64,000 nt of DNA from Siphonodentalium dalli (GCA_032622095.1 CP136064.1:42063912-42127911), one strand, 5' to 3'. Counted from the first letter of the stretch, positions 35,701-41,466 are shown. Notes: a model not told the origin generated them from the sequence alone. Made by a program: numbers and translations.

Positions 35701-36266
35701 ATCGCTCCCTCATTGATTTTCCAAAAAAATTGCCTTTTGTTTGGCCTTATTATTTGAACATTTCCCTCCAATGAATATGAATCCTTCTGCGCTTGTATTA
35801 TCTTTTCGTCATACTGTCGTCAGCTAATTTTCCCAGGAAACATCCCTCCTAATAAACATTGGACCATTCCATTGAATTATTTTATAACTTAGTGGGAGAA
35901 TCCATTCAGTATAGAAAGGGTTAAAAACATTATGGTCGGTAGGCTTGTTCAACTTTATTTTTCAATTTTTTCAACCAAAGTTATGATTTGCCTGGCCTTA
36001 GGCAGATGAAGAAAGGGTATGATCAAGCCTTGAAATAGTGTGTCTGACATTTGTTTTGCTAGAAGTTAGGGCATTTTGAAAAGACTCTTTTCTCATATAT
36101 TATTATTCATTATTTGACTAGTTTGTATTTCATCTTTTTTCAGGGTAAGACTAAGAAGAAGCCAACTCGTTACGAGAAGCATGTCCGATCCTTTGCTGAC
36201 AAAAAGAAGAAAAACACAACCAGAGCTGTCCCAATCAGTTTAGAAGGAAGAAACATGGGGTTATGA
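817..36266 (+). CDS. IWS1: IWS1 (Spt6-interacting elongation factor), 3' part of gene, 12 exons
   Basis: IWS1 binds the histone chaperone Spt6 on elongating RNA polymerase II and links elongation to mRNA processing, export and H3K36 methylation (known family role). Exons: 817-880, 2520-2574, 4779-4893, 11392-11539, 17179-17261, 23526-23577, 27743-27820, 29421-29538, 32293-32401, 33609-33668, 34567-34675, 36144-36266. Every junction is GT-AG and every phase agrees, giving 370 residues and a TGA stop. The product starts with an acidic stretch ([16 protein letters not shown]), continues with a basic linker, then the TFIIS-N-like TND domain (about residues 115-255, with [15 protein letters not shown]), and ends with the conserved [16 protein letters not shown] block and a lysine-rich tail. 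Human IWS1 is about 819 aa, so the missing part is the acidic, repetitive N-terminal half left of the window. Assignment is by recall of the family, not a search. Confidence 0.95.
949..2391. mobile_element. 1.44 kb non-autonomous DNA transposon with CAGGGTTTCCG ends
   Basis: The ends form an 11 bp TIR (CAGGGTTTCCG ... CGGAAACCCTG). CATGT occurs directly outside both ends (944-948 and 2392-2396), a possible 5 bp TSD. The termini look hAT-like but the TSD length does not fit hAT. The interior is non-coding, with two diverged direct repeats around ACGGGAT...GATCCCGTG (about 1165-1350) and a smaller MITE at 1779-1860. It lies in an IWS1 intron. Confidence 0.65.
1779..1860. mobile_element. 82 bp MITE, TIR CACAGGTATTaGGCACAA, 8 bp TSD
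   Basis: Inverted ends CACAGGTATTAGGCACAA and TGGTGCCAAATACCTGTG enclose an AT-rich core. Flanks TCCCTACC and TCGCTACC match at 7 of 8 bases. A second copy lies at 53637-53713. Confidence 0.7.
2520..2574 (+). CDS. IWS1: IWS1 visible exon 2
   Basis: This 55 bp exon has a TTACTTCAG acceptor and a TCAG|GTAGGT donor. It encodes [18 protein letters not shown] plus one base of a split glycine codon. It matches the 'GFNQEDL' step following the acidic segment in vertebrate IWS1. Confidence 0.85.
2575..3720. other. IWS1 intron sequence without recognised content
   Basis: I see no exon and no well-bounded repeat. A weak direct repeat around 'ctatgagtta' occurs at 2820-2880. Confidence 0.5.
3720..4560. 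repeat. HINE-like tandem core repeats, about 158-165 bp period
   Basis: The phrase CTTTCACAACAATATC and close variants recur at about 3836, 4001, 4112, 4268 and 4426, each followed by 'gagttcgaaaaccaggtttgt'. The stretch also has 'gagttatggcccttagtttgtc' lines typical of the CCGT-headed repeat families in this window. Confidence 0.7.
4779..4893 (+). CDS. IWS1: IWS1 visible exon 3 (acidic linker)
   Basis: The acceptor is CCCATTAG and the donor GA|GTAAGCTGAC. The 115 bp exon encodes an acidic, disordered linker ([14 protein letters not shown] through [14 protein letters not shown]). Reading past the donor hits TAA at 4895-4897, so a missed splice would truncate the protein. The donor is followed at once by a minisatellite whose units repeat the donor sequence. 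Confidence 0.85.
4894..6140 (+). repeat. Minisatellite array seeded on the IWS1 exon 3 splice donor
   Basis: About 1.25 kb of units mixing 'attaaccctccatggtcaactaatatt' and 'atgtgcccatttcatgatgttat' blocks, with periods of roughly 64 to 90 bp. The 10-mer GTAAGCTGAC, the authentic donor at 4894, recurs inside the array at 5227, 5315, 5699, 5851 and 6003; other units carry ATAAGCCGAC instead. Confidence 0.9.
6337..11203. mobile_element. TTAA-type foldback MITE split by the 4.6 kb element
   Basis: The left part 6337-6390 (CAACCCTTTCATGATGGGAG through CATGTGCC) and right part 10990-11203 (TATTCTCTTATATATGTGAA through CAGTCATGAATGGTTAA) together make one copy of the MITE seen whole at 27289-27552. 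Confidence 0.8.
6391..10989. mobile_element. 4.6 kb long-TIR foldback DNA transposon, non-autonomous
   Basis: Left arm about 6391-7080 and right arm about 10310-10989 are inverted copies of roughly 680 bp, several per cent diverged. They share the terminus AGTGTGGTC, 'ttctcccgcgtcga' and 'gccgccattttggc' phrases. A direct copy of the left terminal part also lies at 7080-7260. If the terminus is TAGTGTGGTC, TTT flanks both sides (3 bp TSD). The 3 kb interior (7270-10310) has only short ORFs without recognisable transposase motifs, plus an internal inverted pair (9019-9050 versus 9660-9692). It sits inside a TTAA-type MITE. Confidence 0.8.
11392..11539 (+). CDS. IWS1: IWS1 visible exon 4 (linker and start of TND)
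   Basis: The acceptor is ATTTTACAG and the donor GAG|GTAATT. It encodes [19 protein letters not shown], a basic patch (RKRRKKRK) that could act as a nuclear localisation signal, and [15 protein letters not shown], the first helix of the TND domain. It corresponds to the human 'DFLSDFEMMLQRKK ... SAMIVKMNEAAE' stretch. Confidence 0.92.
11670..13600. repeat. HINE-like element with about seven 160 bp tandem cores
   Basis: The element begins with a small hairpin (AGCTCAACTT ... AAGTTTGAGCT, 11671-11700). GCCATCTTGG or a variant recurs at 11882, 12045, 12201, 12365, 12528, 12675 and 12833, giving periods of 147-164 bp. A last unit fragment (about 13524-13580) resumes after a 653 bp insertion. Confidence 0.85.
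12871..13523. mobile_element. 653 bp TIR element inserted in the 160 bp array
   Basis: There is a perfect 19 bp TIR: GGTGACACTCCACAGTTTC at the left and its reverse complement at 13505-13523. TA occurs next to each end (with one extra T at the left), fitting a TA target as in Tc1/mariner-type MITEs. The interior shows no transposase. Confidence 0.75.
13738..13763 (+). repeat. (AAACAT)n microsatellite
   Basis: ATAAAC is repeated about four times within a larger repeat. Confidence 0.8.
13860..14370. repeat. HINE-like tandem core, period about 172 bp, three units
   Basis: 'GGTTTCCGGATGATAACTCAAG' and variants recur at about 13882, 14055 and 14225, followed by 'gttcgaatttgagtttgatccgatg' lines. 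Related cores lie in 46735-47656. Confidence 0.75.
14564..15914. repeat. Duplicated block, copy 1: two 'ttacccataccatagtatgg' repeats around a 360 bp spacer
   Basis: The block has a palindromic head (TTTACCCATACCATAGTATGGTAAAC), CCGT/CTGT-rich tract and 'gatcggaaccaaattttgtat' cores at 14564-15110. A unique-looking spacer follows (about 15110-15470), then a second head and core ending in GATCGTGATCGGCCTCTCGT. The same order recurs in 23908-26766. Confidence 0.85.
15930..17060. repeat. Further HINE-like core fragments
   Basis: 15930-16420 has 'GTCGGGGGACAC...GTCCCCCGA' and 'gatgataacttgag' cores. About 16850-17060 has 'cagatcggaatgaaatttgg' and a short duplication of 'gcagaagatatctcagtcatgg'. 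Between them (16440-16840) nothing recognised. Confidence 0.55.
17179..17261 (+). CDS. IWS1: IWS1 visible exon 5 (TND helix 2)
   Basis: The acceptor is TTTTTCAG and the donor AA|GTGAGT. It encodes [20 protein letters not shown] then TVVSQFK, leaving a split lysine codon. It matches 'EEDRQLN...KKLTLLPAVVMHLKK' of vertebrate IWS1. Confidence 0.95.
17396..17885. mobile_element. MITE-like element with CTCCAAATAAA inverted ends
   Basis: 'TACTCTTGGGCTCCAAATAAA' at the left pairs with 'TTTATTTGGAGCCTGAGGGTA' at the right with a few mismatches. The right half has about three 55-60 bp tandem units built on 'tgcactattatttgggtctgcactttta'. Confidence 0.55.
17995..18545 (+). repeat. 'gctcacctgagacgaagtctccggtggagctatag' repeat with CCGTCCGT head
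   Basis: A hairpin-like start (GAGACGAAGTCTC), CGTCCGTCCGTCC run, then two cores with 'ttcatatttggtgtggatgttcccta'. It ends near a poly-T and is followed by a poly-C tract (about 18570-18585). Other copies lie at 19800-19866, 19973-20390 and, decayed, at 41310-41425. Confidence 0.8.
18892..19490. repeat. Two tandem copies of a TTAA-MITE remnant plus 200 bp flank
   Basis: The MITE phrase 'tgcactgg..caagg..aaatattgttaggc' followed by 'atccaaataaatca...tgtcctattct(c/t)gcagggatgtcccca' occurs twice, at about 18920-19180 and 19235-19490. Confidence 0.7.
19692..20047 (+). repeat. Tandem duplication, about 175 bp unit
   Basis: 'ctctatatattaaagatgga' through the G-run, the 'gctcacctgagatgaagtct' head and 'cgtccgtccgtcaacaattc' appears twice in succession (about 19692-19874 and 19875-20047) with only small indels, so the duplication is recent. 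Confidence 0.85.
20393..21528 (+). repeat. Full-length HINE-like element 'ttatacccccactttcgaagaaaatggggggtatac'
   Basis: It starts with an inverted pair (TATACCCCCA ... GGGGGGTATAC), then TCCGTCCGTCCGTCC tracts and 'aaatatgaaccgatttcaataat' cores of roughly 150 bp, ending GGGGGGTATGCTAGCACTCG and CACACCTCTTGTT. The 3' part recurs at 60895-61440. Confidence 0.8.
22148..22401. mobile_element. CAAGCC foldback MITE, double-hairpin copy
   Basis: CAAGCCTTGAAATAGTGTG at the left pairs with ...TATTTCAAGACTTG at the right. Inside are two hairpins, each GCAGAATGAGGTCC ... CTCATTCTGC. No clear TSD here. Confidence 0.85.
22402..23525. other. IWS1 intron, mostly unassigned
   Basis: Apart from a truncated TTAA-type MITE at about 22508-22605, nothing is recognised. 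ORFs here lack protein features. Confidence 0.5.
23526..23577 (+). CDS. IWS1: IWS1 visible exon 6 (TND)
   Basis: This 52 bp exon has a GTTTTCAG acceptor and an ACT|GTGAGT donor. It completes the split lysine and encodes [17 protein letters not shown], the TND helix matching 'QDLKETFIDSGVMSAI'. Confidence 0.95.
23640..23875 (+). repeat. Short repeat with 30 bp poly-C and CCGTCC head
   Basis: A long C run (about 23681-23710) precedes 'catatgaggttcgggcatat' and CGTCTGTCCGTCC; it ends 'ctgcaggcactcattcttgtt'. Confidence 0.6.
23908..26766. repeat. Duplicated block, copy 2, interrupted by a 1354 bp transposon
   Basis: 23908-24847 matches 14564-15489 and 26202-26766 matches 15481-15914, including the spacer with 'cagtctacaattaattacca' and the terminal GATCGTGATCGGCCTCTCGT. 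Confidence 0.85.
24848..26201. mobile_element. 1354 bp DNA transposon, 41 bp perfect TIRs, 9 bp TSD (MULE-like)
   Basis: The left TIR 24848-24888 begins TAGTCCAAGTCTTCTCGTAC and the right TIR 26161-26201 is its exact reverse complement. ACCCATACC flanks both sides (24839-24847, 26202-26210). A 9 bp TSD with long TIRs is typical of Mutator-like elements. The interior is AT-rich with a CTATATATAG box near 25815 and no recognisable transposase, so it looks non-autonomous. Confidence 0.9.
26767..27288. other. IWS1 intron sequence, nothing recognised
   Basis: No repeat boundary, exon or RNA gene could be seen here. Confidence 0.5.
27289..27552. mobile_element. TTAA-type foldback MITE, intact ends
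   Basis: TTAA then CCCTTTCATGACCAGAG at the left; CTATCATGAAAGGG then TTAA at the right. The inside has two hairpin arms of 'gcattctcttatatatgc' type. Ends CCC/GGG with TTAA are as in piggyBac-type elements. Confidence 0.85.
27743..27820 (+). CDS. IWS1: IWS1 visible exon 7 (TND)
   Basis: The acceptor is TTTTTTTCACAG and the donor GAA|GTAAGT; both ends are in phase 0. It encodes [20 protein letters not shown] and then LALLIE, the hydrophobic core helices of the TND domain. Confidence 0.96.
28233..28383. mobile_element. CAAGCC foldback MITE, single-hairpin copy
   Basis: CAAGCCTTGAAATAGGGTGT and its inverted partner flank one hairpin around GTGATGCTAGCCCGCTATG. Flanks CTTGCTGC and CTTGCTTC match at 7 of 8, giving an 8 bp TSD. 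Confidence 0.9.
28418..29115 (+). repeat. HINE-like element 'ttataccccccgcaacgaagttagggggggtatac'
   Basis: Inverted head TATACCCCCC ... GGGGGGGTATAC, TCCGTCCGTCCGTCGTCC tract and two 'cacagacatc..accatgggaacctgtgcacc' cores. It ends 'gggacagtcacacctctagt'. A 92-94 bp tandem duplication lies inside (28847-28938, 28939-29032). Confidence 0.75.
29421..29538 (+). CDS. IWS1: IWS1 visible exon 8 (TND core)
   Basis: The acceptor is TTTCTCCAG and the donor ATCA|GTATGT. It encodes [20 protein letters not shown] followed by [19 protein letters not shown], the most conserved part of IWS1. A second AG nine bases downstream (CCCACAG) could serve as an alternative acceptor; the upstream one aligns best with the human protein. 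Confidence 0.96.
29566..29915. repeat. Relative of the 32437-32865 TTAA element
   Basis: 'ggttatctctttcgggcc' and 'gctgtcccgaaagaaaaa' form an inverted pair, and 'atcaatattaattgat..gcgtttt' through 'ttattattttataccc' matches 32752-32820. Confidence 0.5.
30016..30121 (+). repeat. 21 bp tandem repeat, five copies
   Basis: AAATGACTAACGTGTGTATTT is repeated five times with a single G to C change in the fourth copy. Confidence 0.95.
30362..30825 (+). repeat. HINE-like repeat with 22 bp poly-C
   Basis: 'ttattatgccccagac' leads into a C run and CTGTCTGTCCATCTGTCC, and it ends 'gtcatatgccacgcttggtg'. A G-run near 30780-30790 is the likely partner of the poly-C. Confidence 0.6.
31010..31870 (+). repeat. 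Direct repeat, two units of about 290 bp
   Basis: Block 31040-31330 ('gacatttcaaagtcaccata ... gtgttgcaaccagttcac') recurs at 31585-31855 with roughly 15-20 per cent divergence. It resembles other tandem cores in the window. Confidence 0.75.
32293..32401 (+). CDS. IWS1: IWS1 visible exon 9 (end of TND)
   Basis: The acceptor is ATATTTTCAG and the donor TTAG|GTAAAC. It encodes [20 protein letters not shown] then [15 protein letters not shown], matching the '[25 protein letters not shown]' block of animal IWS1. Confidence 0.96.
32437..32865. mobile_element. TTAA-flanked element with AGATGGTCTATCTCTT ends, host of a MITE
   Basis: AAAGATGGTCTATCTCTT at the left and AAGAGATAAACCATCTTT at the right are inverted with 17 of 18 matches, and TTAA sits at both outer edges. 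A CCCTTTCATGA-type MITE (32455-32720) is inserted just inside its left end. Confidence 0.7.
32455..32720. mobile_element. TTAA-type foldback MITE
   Basis: TTAACCCTTTCATGACTGG at the left, two hairpins with 'tctcttatatatgcgaggct', and a decayed right end (GTCATGAAATTGA). Confidence 0.8.
32862..33317. mobile_element. TTAA-type foldback MITE with internal duplications
   Basis: The ends are TTAACCCTTTCATGATGGG and CAGTCATGGAAGGGTTAA. The block 'gaatgcactggcttgcaaggtcaaggtaaatattgtta' is present three times, so the element has grown by internal tandem duplication. Confidence 0.85.
33609..33668 (+). CDS. IWS1: IWS1 visible exon 10
   Basis: This 60 bp exon has an AATTACAG acceptor and an AG|GTTAGA donor. 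It encodes [19 protein letters not shown], corresponding to 'STGGQTPRRDLEKVL' in human IWS1. Confidence 0.92.
33669..34566. other. IWS1 intron, nothing recognised
   Basis: An 85-codon minus-strand ORF (33723-33980) has no family features I recognise. Confidence 0.5.
34567..34675 (+). CDS. IWS1: IWS1 visible exon 11
   Basis: The acceptor is TTTTTCCAG and the donor GGG|GTAAGA. It encodes [20 protein letters not shown] then [16 protein letters not shown], a highly conserved C-terminal block. Confidence 0.96.
34676..36143. other. IWS1 last intron: fragments of repeats
   Basis: 34730-34850 carries a fragment of the CTATACT MITE ('ggaaatgttcagataataag'). 35640-35930 is a fuller inverted copy ending 'ggagaatccattcagtatagaaagggttaa'. 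36024-36052 is one end of the CAAGCC MITE. The remainder is unassigned. Confidence 0.6.
36144..36266 (+). CDS. IWS1: IWS1 last exon and stop codon
   Basis: The acceptor is TTTTTTCAG. It encodes [40 protein letters not shown] and TGA, a basic tail like '[21 protein letters not shown]' of human IWS1. An ATTAAA hexamer at 36322-36327 is a possible poly(A) signal about 60 bp past the stop; real 3' end use cannot be judged here. Confidence 0.94.
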   Translation, partial: GKTKKKPTRYEKHVRSFADKKKKNTTRAVPISLEGRNMGL

Positions 36267-36390
36267 TCTCTGGTACTGAGATGTGATGCCATAACTATTA
36301 GGCAGGTTTAGATGCCTGTACATTAAAGTTCACACTTCAAGCATCAACAGACTAGAATATTCTACATGTGTGGTGGGGGGAAATCATACA

Positions 36391-36412
36391 AGGATAGGAT
36401 AGGATAGGATAA
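36391..36412 (+). repeat. (AGGAT)n microsatellite
   Basis: AGGAT is repeated about four times, 125 bp after the IWS1 stop. Confidence 0.9.
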
Positions 36413-36674
36413 TTCAATATATACATGGAAAGTACAAATACATACAGAATACCATTCAATAGTCATGTATATTGTTAGAGGTGATAGTGTCATTAACTGA
36501 CTGTCTTCCCATCACCCCTCTGGTAGCCTGCATGTAATGGTTGCTGAACTATAATCTATTATTTGTCACCACCCCCACCCCTTTTCTAGTACCCAGGATT
36601 AGGTGATTTTTAAGAGCTACACACGATTCTTACCATCTGGTTAACTAGTATTTGTGGATTCATATGCCCAGGTT

Positions 36675-37125
36675 CAAGCCTGTGCCTGTCATTTGCAGAA
36701 TGAGGTCCACAGAGGGTGAATTTAGTGACGCTATCCCGCATAGCGGGCTAGCATCACCAAATTCACCCTCTGGGGATCTCATTCTGCTTGGCCTCATCTG
36801 CTATGGGAGACATAGACTCAGATTGAAGTTCCCAAATGGTGAATATTGTGATGTACACCCATTGGGAACCTCAATTATGCAATGTGTCATCTACCAATTT
36901 GGGGATATTGAAAAACTAAACTAAATAAGAAATAGAATCTATGTGAAGAAGTTTCTATAGAAATTTGATAATCAAGAAACTTTCCAGAGAAGATGAGGCC
37001 TAAGCAGAATGAGGTCCCCAGAGGGTGAATTTAGTGATGCTAGCCCACTATGCAGGATAGCGTAACTAAATTCACCCTCTGGGGACCTCATTCTGCAAAT
37101 GACAGACACGCTATAATCAGGCTTG
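36675..37125. mobile_element. CAAGCC foldback MITE, long form with 8 bp TSD
   Basis: CAAGCCTG ... CAGGCTTG encloses two hairpins separated by a 220 bp spacer (GCCTCATCTGCTATGG...). Flanks CCCAGGTT and TCCAGGTT match at 7 of 8 bases. Confidence 0.9.
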
Positions 37126-37231
37126 TCCAGGTTAACCAGTATTCAAGATTCAACAAAAAGGGTGATACACAGGTTTTAAAGCCCAAAATAGTTTGATCAT
37201 TTCTTAGTCCAATGAGAAATTTTGATATAAT

Positions 37232-37494
37232 TTAACCCTTCCATAACTGGAGCTTTCTGAAATTTTGCGAAAACCCTGTGCCAATGTATTCTCTTATATA
37301 TGCAAGTCTCCCATAGGGAGCCTCGCATATATAAGAGAATACATTGGCCTAACACTATTTACCTTGACCTTGTAAGCCAGTGCATTCTCATGTATATGCG
37401 AGGCTCCCTATGGGAGACTCGCATATATAAGAGAATGCACTGGCACAGGATCTTTAATGCTGCACCAGCGTAGCTCCCATCATGAAAGTGTCAA
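37232..37494. mobile_element. TTAA-type foldback MITE
   Basis: The left end is TTAACCCTTCCATAACTGG and the right end CATCATGAAAGTGTCAA. It has paired hairpins with 'tcgcatatataagagaat'. Confidence 0.85.
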
Positions 37495-37689
37495 CTGGTA
37501 TTCAGGATTTGGAGGGGTAGTATTCCAATCTGGCAATTGTCGGAATTCATAATACAGCGGTCGATTTGACATATAGCTAAAAATAGCGCACTTCATTTTC
37601 TGTCACATTGATAATTTCACAAAATTAGAGATTACAACAACTAATTAAAAACTAAAGCGTATATGAAGAGTCCAGAATTGACAAATAAT

Positions 37690-37942
37690 CAAGCCTTGAA
37701 ATAGGGTGTCTGTCATTTGCAGAATGAGGTCAACAGAGGGTGAATTTAGTTATGCTACCTGCATAGCGGGCTAGCATCACCAAAATCACCCTCTGGGGAC
37801 CTCATTCTGCTTATACCTCAGCAGAATGAGGTTCCCAGAGGGTGAATTTGGTGATGCTAGCCCTCTATGCGGGGTAGCATCACTAAATTCACCCTCTGGG
37901 GACCTCATTCTGCAAATGACAGACACCCTATTTCAAGGCTTG
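37690..37942. mobile_element. CAAGCC foldback MITE, perfect 8 bp TSD
   Basis: CAAGCCTTGAAATAGGGTGT at the left and its inverse at the right, two hairpins inside, and CAAATAAT on both sides (37682-37689, 37943-37950). Confidence 0.95.
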
Positions 37943-38551
37943 CAAATAATACTTAGCAAGGAGAATAGAATTACATATTTACAAGAATTTAACACCAGTT
38001 TGTAAAACGAAACCGAAAAAAGATATTTTTCAAACTATCTGTGTGCTGTGACATCATACTGCTGGGATTGCATGCATAAGCTATTTATAGCAGTGGTAAT
38101 GTGAATGACAGTGAAATCCTATAGACTCGGTAATGCATAGCTTGTTCGAGAGTCTAATTTTAATCAGAACTGACTCATGAGTTGTCCGCTCAGGTAGTGG
38201 TTGCATATAATAATAATTAAATTACTTTGAATTACACAATCTCATATTCCATACTATAATAATATGGAATATGAGTAGTGTTCATATGGCCTATTTTTTT
38301 TAACCAATTCTGATTTTTTATTTTATTTAATTTTGAGTTATTGAATTAGATTTCTGATTTTGGTGTAAAAAAACTTTGGTCAAAAGTTTGGCCAAATGAA
38401 ATTTGTTTTTCTCGAAAATTGGCATTGGCCAATTTGGCCAATGACAGCGTGAACATGAGATTATGTAAGTCAAATTTCGCTGTTGACTGCAGAAACGTAT
38501 GAAAACTGTTGCACAGACCTTATAAGAAATAATAAAAATAAATAAATATAG

Positions 38552-38693
38552 AATATACGCATACTGTTTCTGAACAACAAATTTAATCCATGAGTGGGAT
38601 TGGCGATTTACACCATGAGCTTCAGCGAGTGGTGTAAATCGCCAATCCCACGAGTGGATTAAATTTGTTATTCAGAAACACTATGCGTATATT
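38552..38693. repeat. Foldback with about 63 bp arms
   Basis: 'aatatacgcatactgtttct' and 'atttaatccatgagtgggat' pair with 'atcccacgagtggattaaat' and 'agaaacactatgcgtatatt'. The 15-20 base centre is around 'gagcttcagcgagt'. Confidence 0.85.
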
Positions 38694-38702
38694 TTGTTTA
38701 TG

Positions 38703-38882
38703 CCACGATCACGATCTTTACAATGCGATGGATAAACACTTTTCCGTTCAAATTGTATGGAGAAAGTTTAATCCACTCTGCAAAGTTTAGGCCACGATCT
38801 TTACAATGCGGTGGTTAAACACTTTTCCGTTCAAATTGTATGGAGAAAGTTTAATCCACTCTGCGAAGTTTAATCAACAGTA
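38703..38882 (+). repeat. Tandem duplication of about 88 bp
   Basis: 'cacgatctttacaatgcg(a/g)tgg' through 'gtttaatccactctgc' occurs twice. A TATGCCACGATC / GATCGTGGTATA inverted pair (38699, about 38955) brackets both. Confidence 0.85.
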
Positions 38883-39311
38883 GGCACGTTTAATCAACAG
38901 ATGTTGATTAAATGTAAAATTTAAACAGATTGCTTTATTTATATAGTAAGATAGGCGATCGTGGTATAAAACCATTTTACTACTTGGTGATTTTGTTGCC
39001 ACACATGTATCTCATTATAGTCTGTTGATGCTTGAAATGCCAAGTGCTACACAGGTTAATCTAAACCTGCCTAATAAATAATTCCATGCAGTGTGTTCTG
39101 TGCCTGCACTTATACCACATGGTCTGAGAAATGGTAATCTCTACCACGTGAAATTGACCACATGGACAATTATCCTATTAGCATTGGGAACATTTACAGT
39201 CATGTTCAAGTCAATATCATTATATTTTTGTTATATGGATATGTTTCAGTACAGTGAAATATTCCTATTTGCATCTGAAGCAGTATTGTTTTTATGTCCC
39301 ATGGGCTATTA

Positions 39312-39530
39312 CAAGCCAGGATATAGTTTGTCTGACATTTGCAGAATGGGCTAGCATCACCAAATTCACCATCTGAGAACCTCATTCTGCATAGTCCTCA
39401 ACTGCTATGGGTGACCTAGAATCAGATTGAAGTTCTCCAGTTTTAGTTGGTGATGTTCACACATTAGTCACCTTGATTATGCAATCTATCTTCTGCAAAT
39501 TAGGGGATTATATAGAAGTGAAGTGCAATT
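39312..39530. mobile_element. Truncated CAAGCC foldback MITE
   Basis: It begins CAAGCCAGGATATAG and carries 'ggctagcatcaccaaattca' and 'cctcattctgc' followed by the long-form spacer ('cagattgaagttct'); no right end is found. Confidence 0.7.
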
Positions 39531-39997
39531 GTCTGCCAATTACCCAATAATATGCCAATTGTCGATAATGATAATTGGTTCATCTCTAGTGTTGCTAAGA
39601 AATAGTTCATCAGTACCATTTTGTAAATATGTTTGTTTTTTTAATATATTTACATAGGAAGGTACGCTGATTTGTCTATTACTGGTATAAATGTATGAAT
39701 GTGTGGTGTTGTGACATAATTATGCATAGCCTGTGGTCTTGTAATTTTCAAATTGGGGGGGGGGGGGGGGGTAATTTCTGATCAATGTGTGGGTGAAGTT
39801 CATTTTTGGGTCTATAGCTGCATCACATTGTGTTGCTCACGGTACGATATTTGTATCACGATTAACTTTAGACTTGAGAAATTTTAATCCGCAATGACAA
39901 AGAGTGGCTTTGTATAATGATAATTTCATTACTAATAGTATACAAATCCATGCCTAAGCTTAGGGCCTAGTCACACTAAAACAATGGAATCTATCCT

Positions 39998-40417
39998 TTA
40001 ACCCTTTCAGTGCCAGGGGCCGATCTCGATCTCATTGGGATTTTTTTTTTTTTTTTTGGGGTTGAATCTTTTGGGTATGCTTAAGCATGCTATAGCGAAT
40101 TTAAAAACAAACTGGTTAAAACCTTAGGGGCATGTTATAACTCAAAACTATCACCAAGTATTCATTGTAATAATTTTGATGCCCATGAAAAACTTAAGAT
40201 TCCCTGGCACTAAACCTACAAAATAAGTCTGTTAAAGAATATAAGAAAAAATTATTAAAATTGTCAAAAATAATATCAAATGATGAAAAATTGTTAGGCC
40301 AATGCATTCTCTTATATATGCGAGGCGACCTATGGTCGACTCGCATATATAAGAGAATGCATTGGCACAGGGTATATGGGTTGATACAAAAATCGGACCT
40401 GGCACTGAAAGGGTTAA
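39998..40417. mobile_element. TTAA-type MITE, CCCTTTCAGTGCCAGG subfamily
   Basis: TTAACCCTTTCAGTGCCAGG and CCTGGCACTGAAAGGGTTAA are perfect inverse ends. Inside is one hairpin with GCGAGGCGACCTATGGTCGA. Confidence 0.93.
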
Positions 40418-40575
40418 ATAGGTCGACTCAGTTTTCTAGTGTTGAATGCTAGATTTACCACTCACAGCCGCTACAGAACTACATGTAATCGACAAAATAA
40501 ATCAATGTGGGAATAAATGCATTGCGACACATCTATTAAAACATATCGTGATTTGATTCTTTAGATTGTATCATG

Positions 40576-40829
40576 CAAGCCTTGAAATAGGGTGTCTGTC
40601 ATTTGCAGAATGAGGTCCCCAGAGGGTGAATTTAGTGATGCTACCCCACATAGCGGGCTAGCATCACCAAATTCACCCTCTGGGAACCTCATTCTGCTGA
40701 GGTGTAAGCAGAATGAGGTCCCCAGAGGGTGAATTTGGTGATGCTAGCCCGCTATGCAGGGTAACATAACTAAATTCACCCTCTGGGGACCTCATTCTGC
40801 AAATGACAGGCACGCTAATTCAAGGCTTG
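40576..40829. mobile_element. CAAGCC foldback MITE, perfect 8 bp TSD
   Basis: Double-hairpin copy with GTATCATG directly before and after (40568-40575, 40830-40837). Confidence 0.95.
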
Positions 40830-40964
40830 GTATCATGATTAATCGTTGCACCCCATAGATGTTGTCCATTAGGCTGATTGAACATTTGTGTAGATAAATT
40901 GTTTCTTATATTTTATACCAGCTACTACTTTTAGTATGAGCTCTGTTAGAGAATCGCATGTTCT

Positions 40965-41214
40965 TTAACCCTTTGAGTGCCAGGGGCCGATCTCATCGGC
41001 CCTAAACCTACACAATAAGTCTGTTAAAGAATATAATAAAATATATTAAAATTGTAAAAAAAACTGTAAAAAAAAAAGAAAAAAAAAAGGTTAAGCCAAT
41101 GCATTCTCTTATATATGCGAGGCGACCTATGGTCGACTCGCATATATAAGAGAATGCATTGGCACAGGGTATATGGGTTGATACAAAAATCGGACCTGGC
41201 ACTCAATGGGTTAA
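40965..41214. mobile_element. TTAA-type MITE, CCCTTTGAGTGCCAGG subfamily
   Basis: The ends are TTAACCCTTTGAGTGCCAGG and CCTGGCACTCAATGGGTTAA, with the same hairpin core as 39998-40417. Confidence 0.92.
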
Positions 41215-41466
41215 TAAGTCTATTCAAATTGTCTGGTGCAAACATTTCGATGGAGTGTTTAAATATTTGAGATGTATACATGGTTTCTTTCATATTGAAT
41301 ATTACTCACATGAGACAAAATCTCTGATGGAGTTTAGTCATCACTCTCATCCGTCCACCACCCACCCACCACCCCATCCCGCCACCCATAGTATCTTATG
41401 CGCTGCAGGCGCTCATATATAGGTAGTATCTCTCATCCGTCTATGATTTTGTCAAAATGGATTTTA

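Larger units (their letters stand above)
36298..39075. repeat. Inverted repeat arms starting in the IWS1 3' region
   Basis: 'TATTAGGCAGGTTTAGAT' and 'TTCAAGCATCAACAGACTA' at 36297-36354 recur inverted at about 39018-39075, with a diverged middle. The arms lie 2.7 kb apart and enclose several MITEs. Confidence 0.6.
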
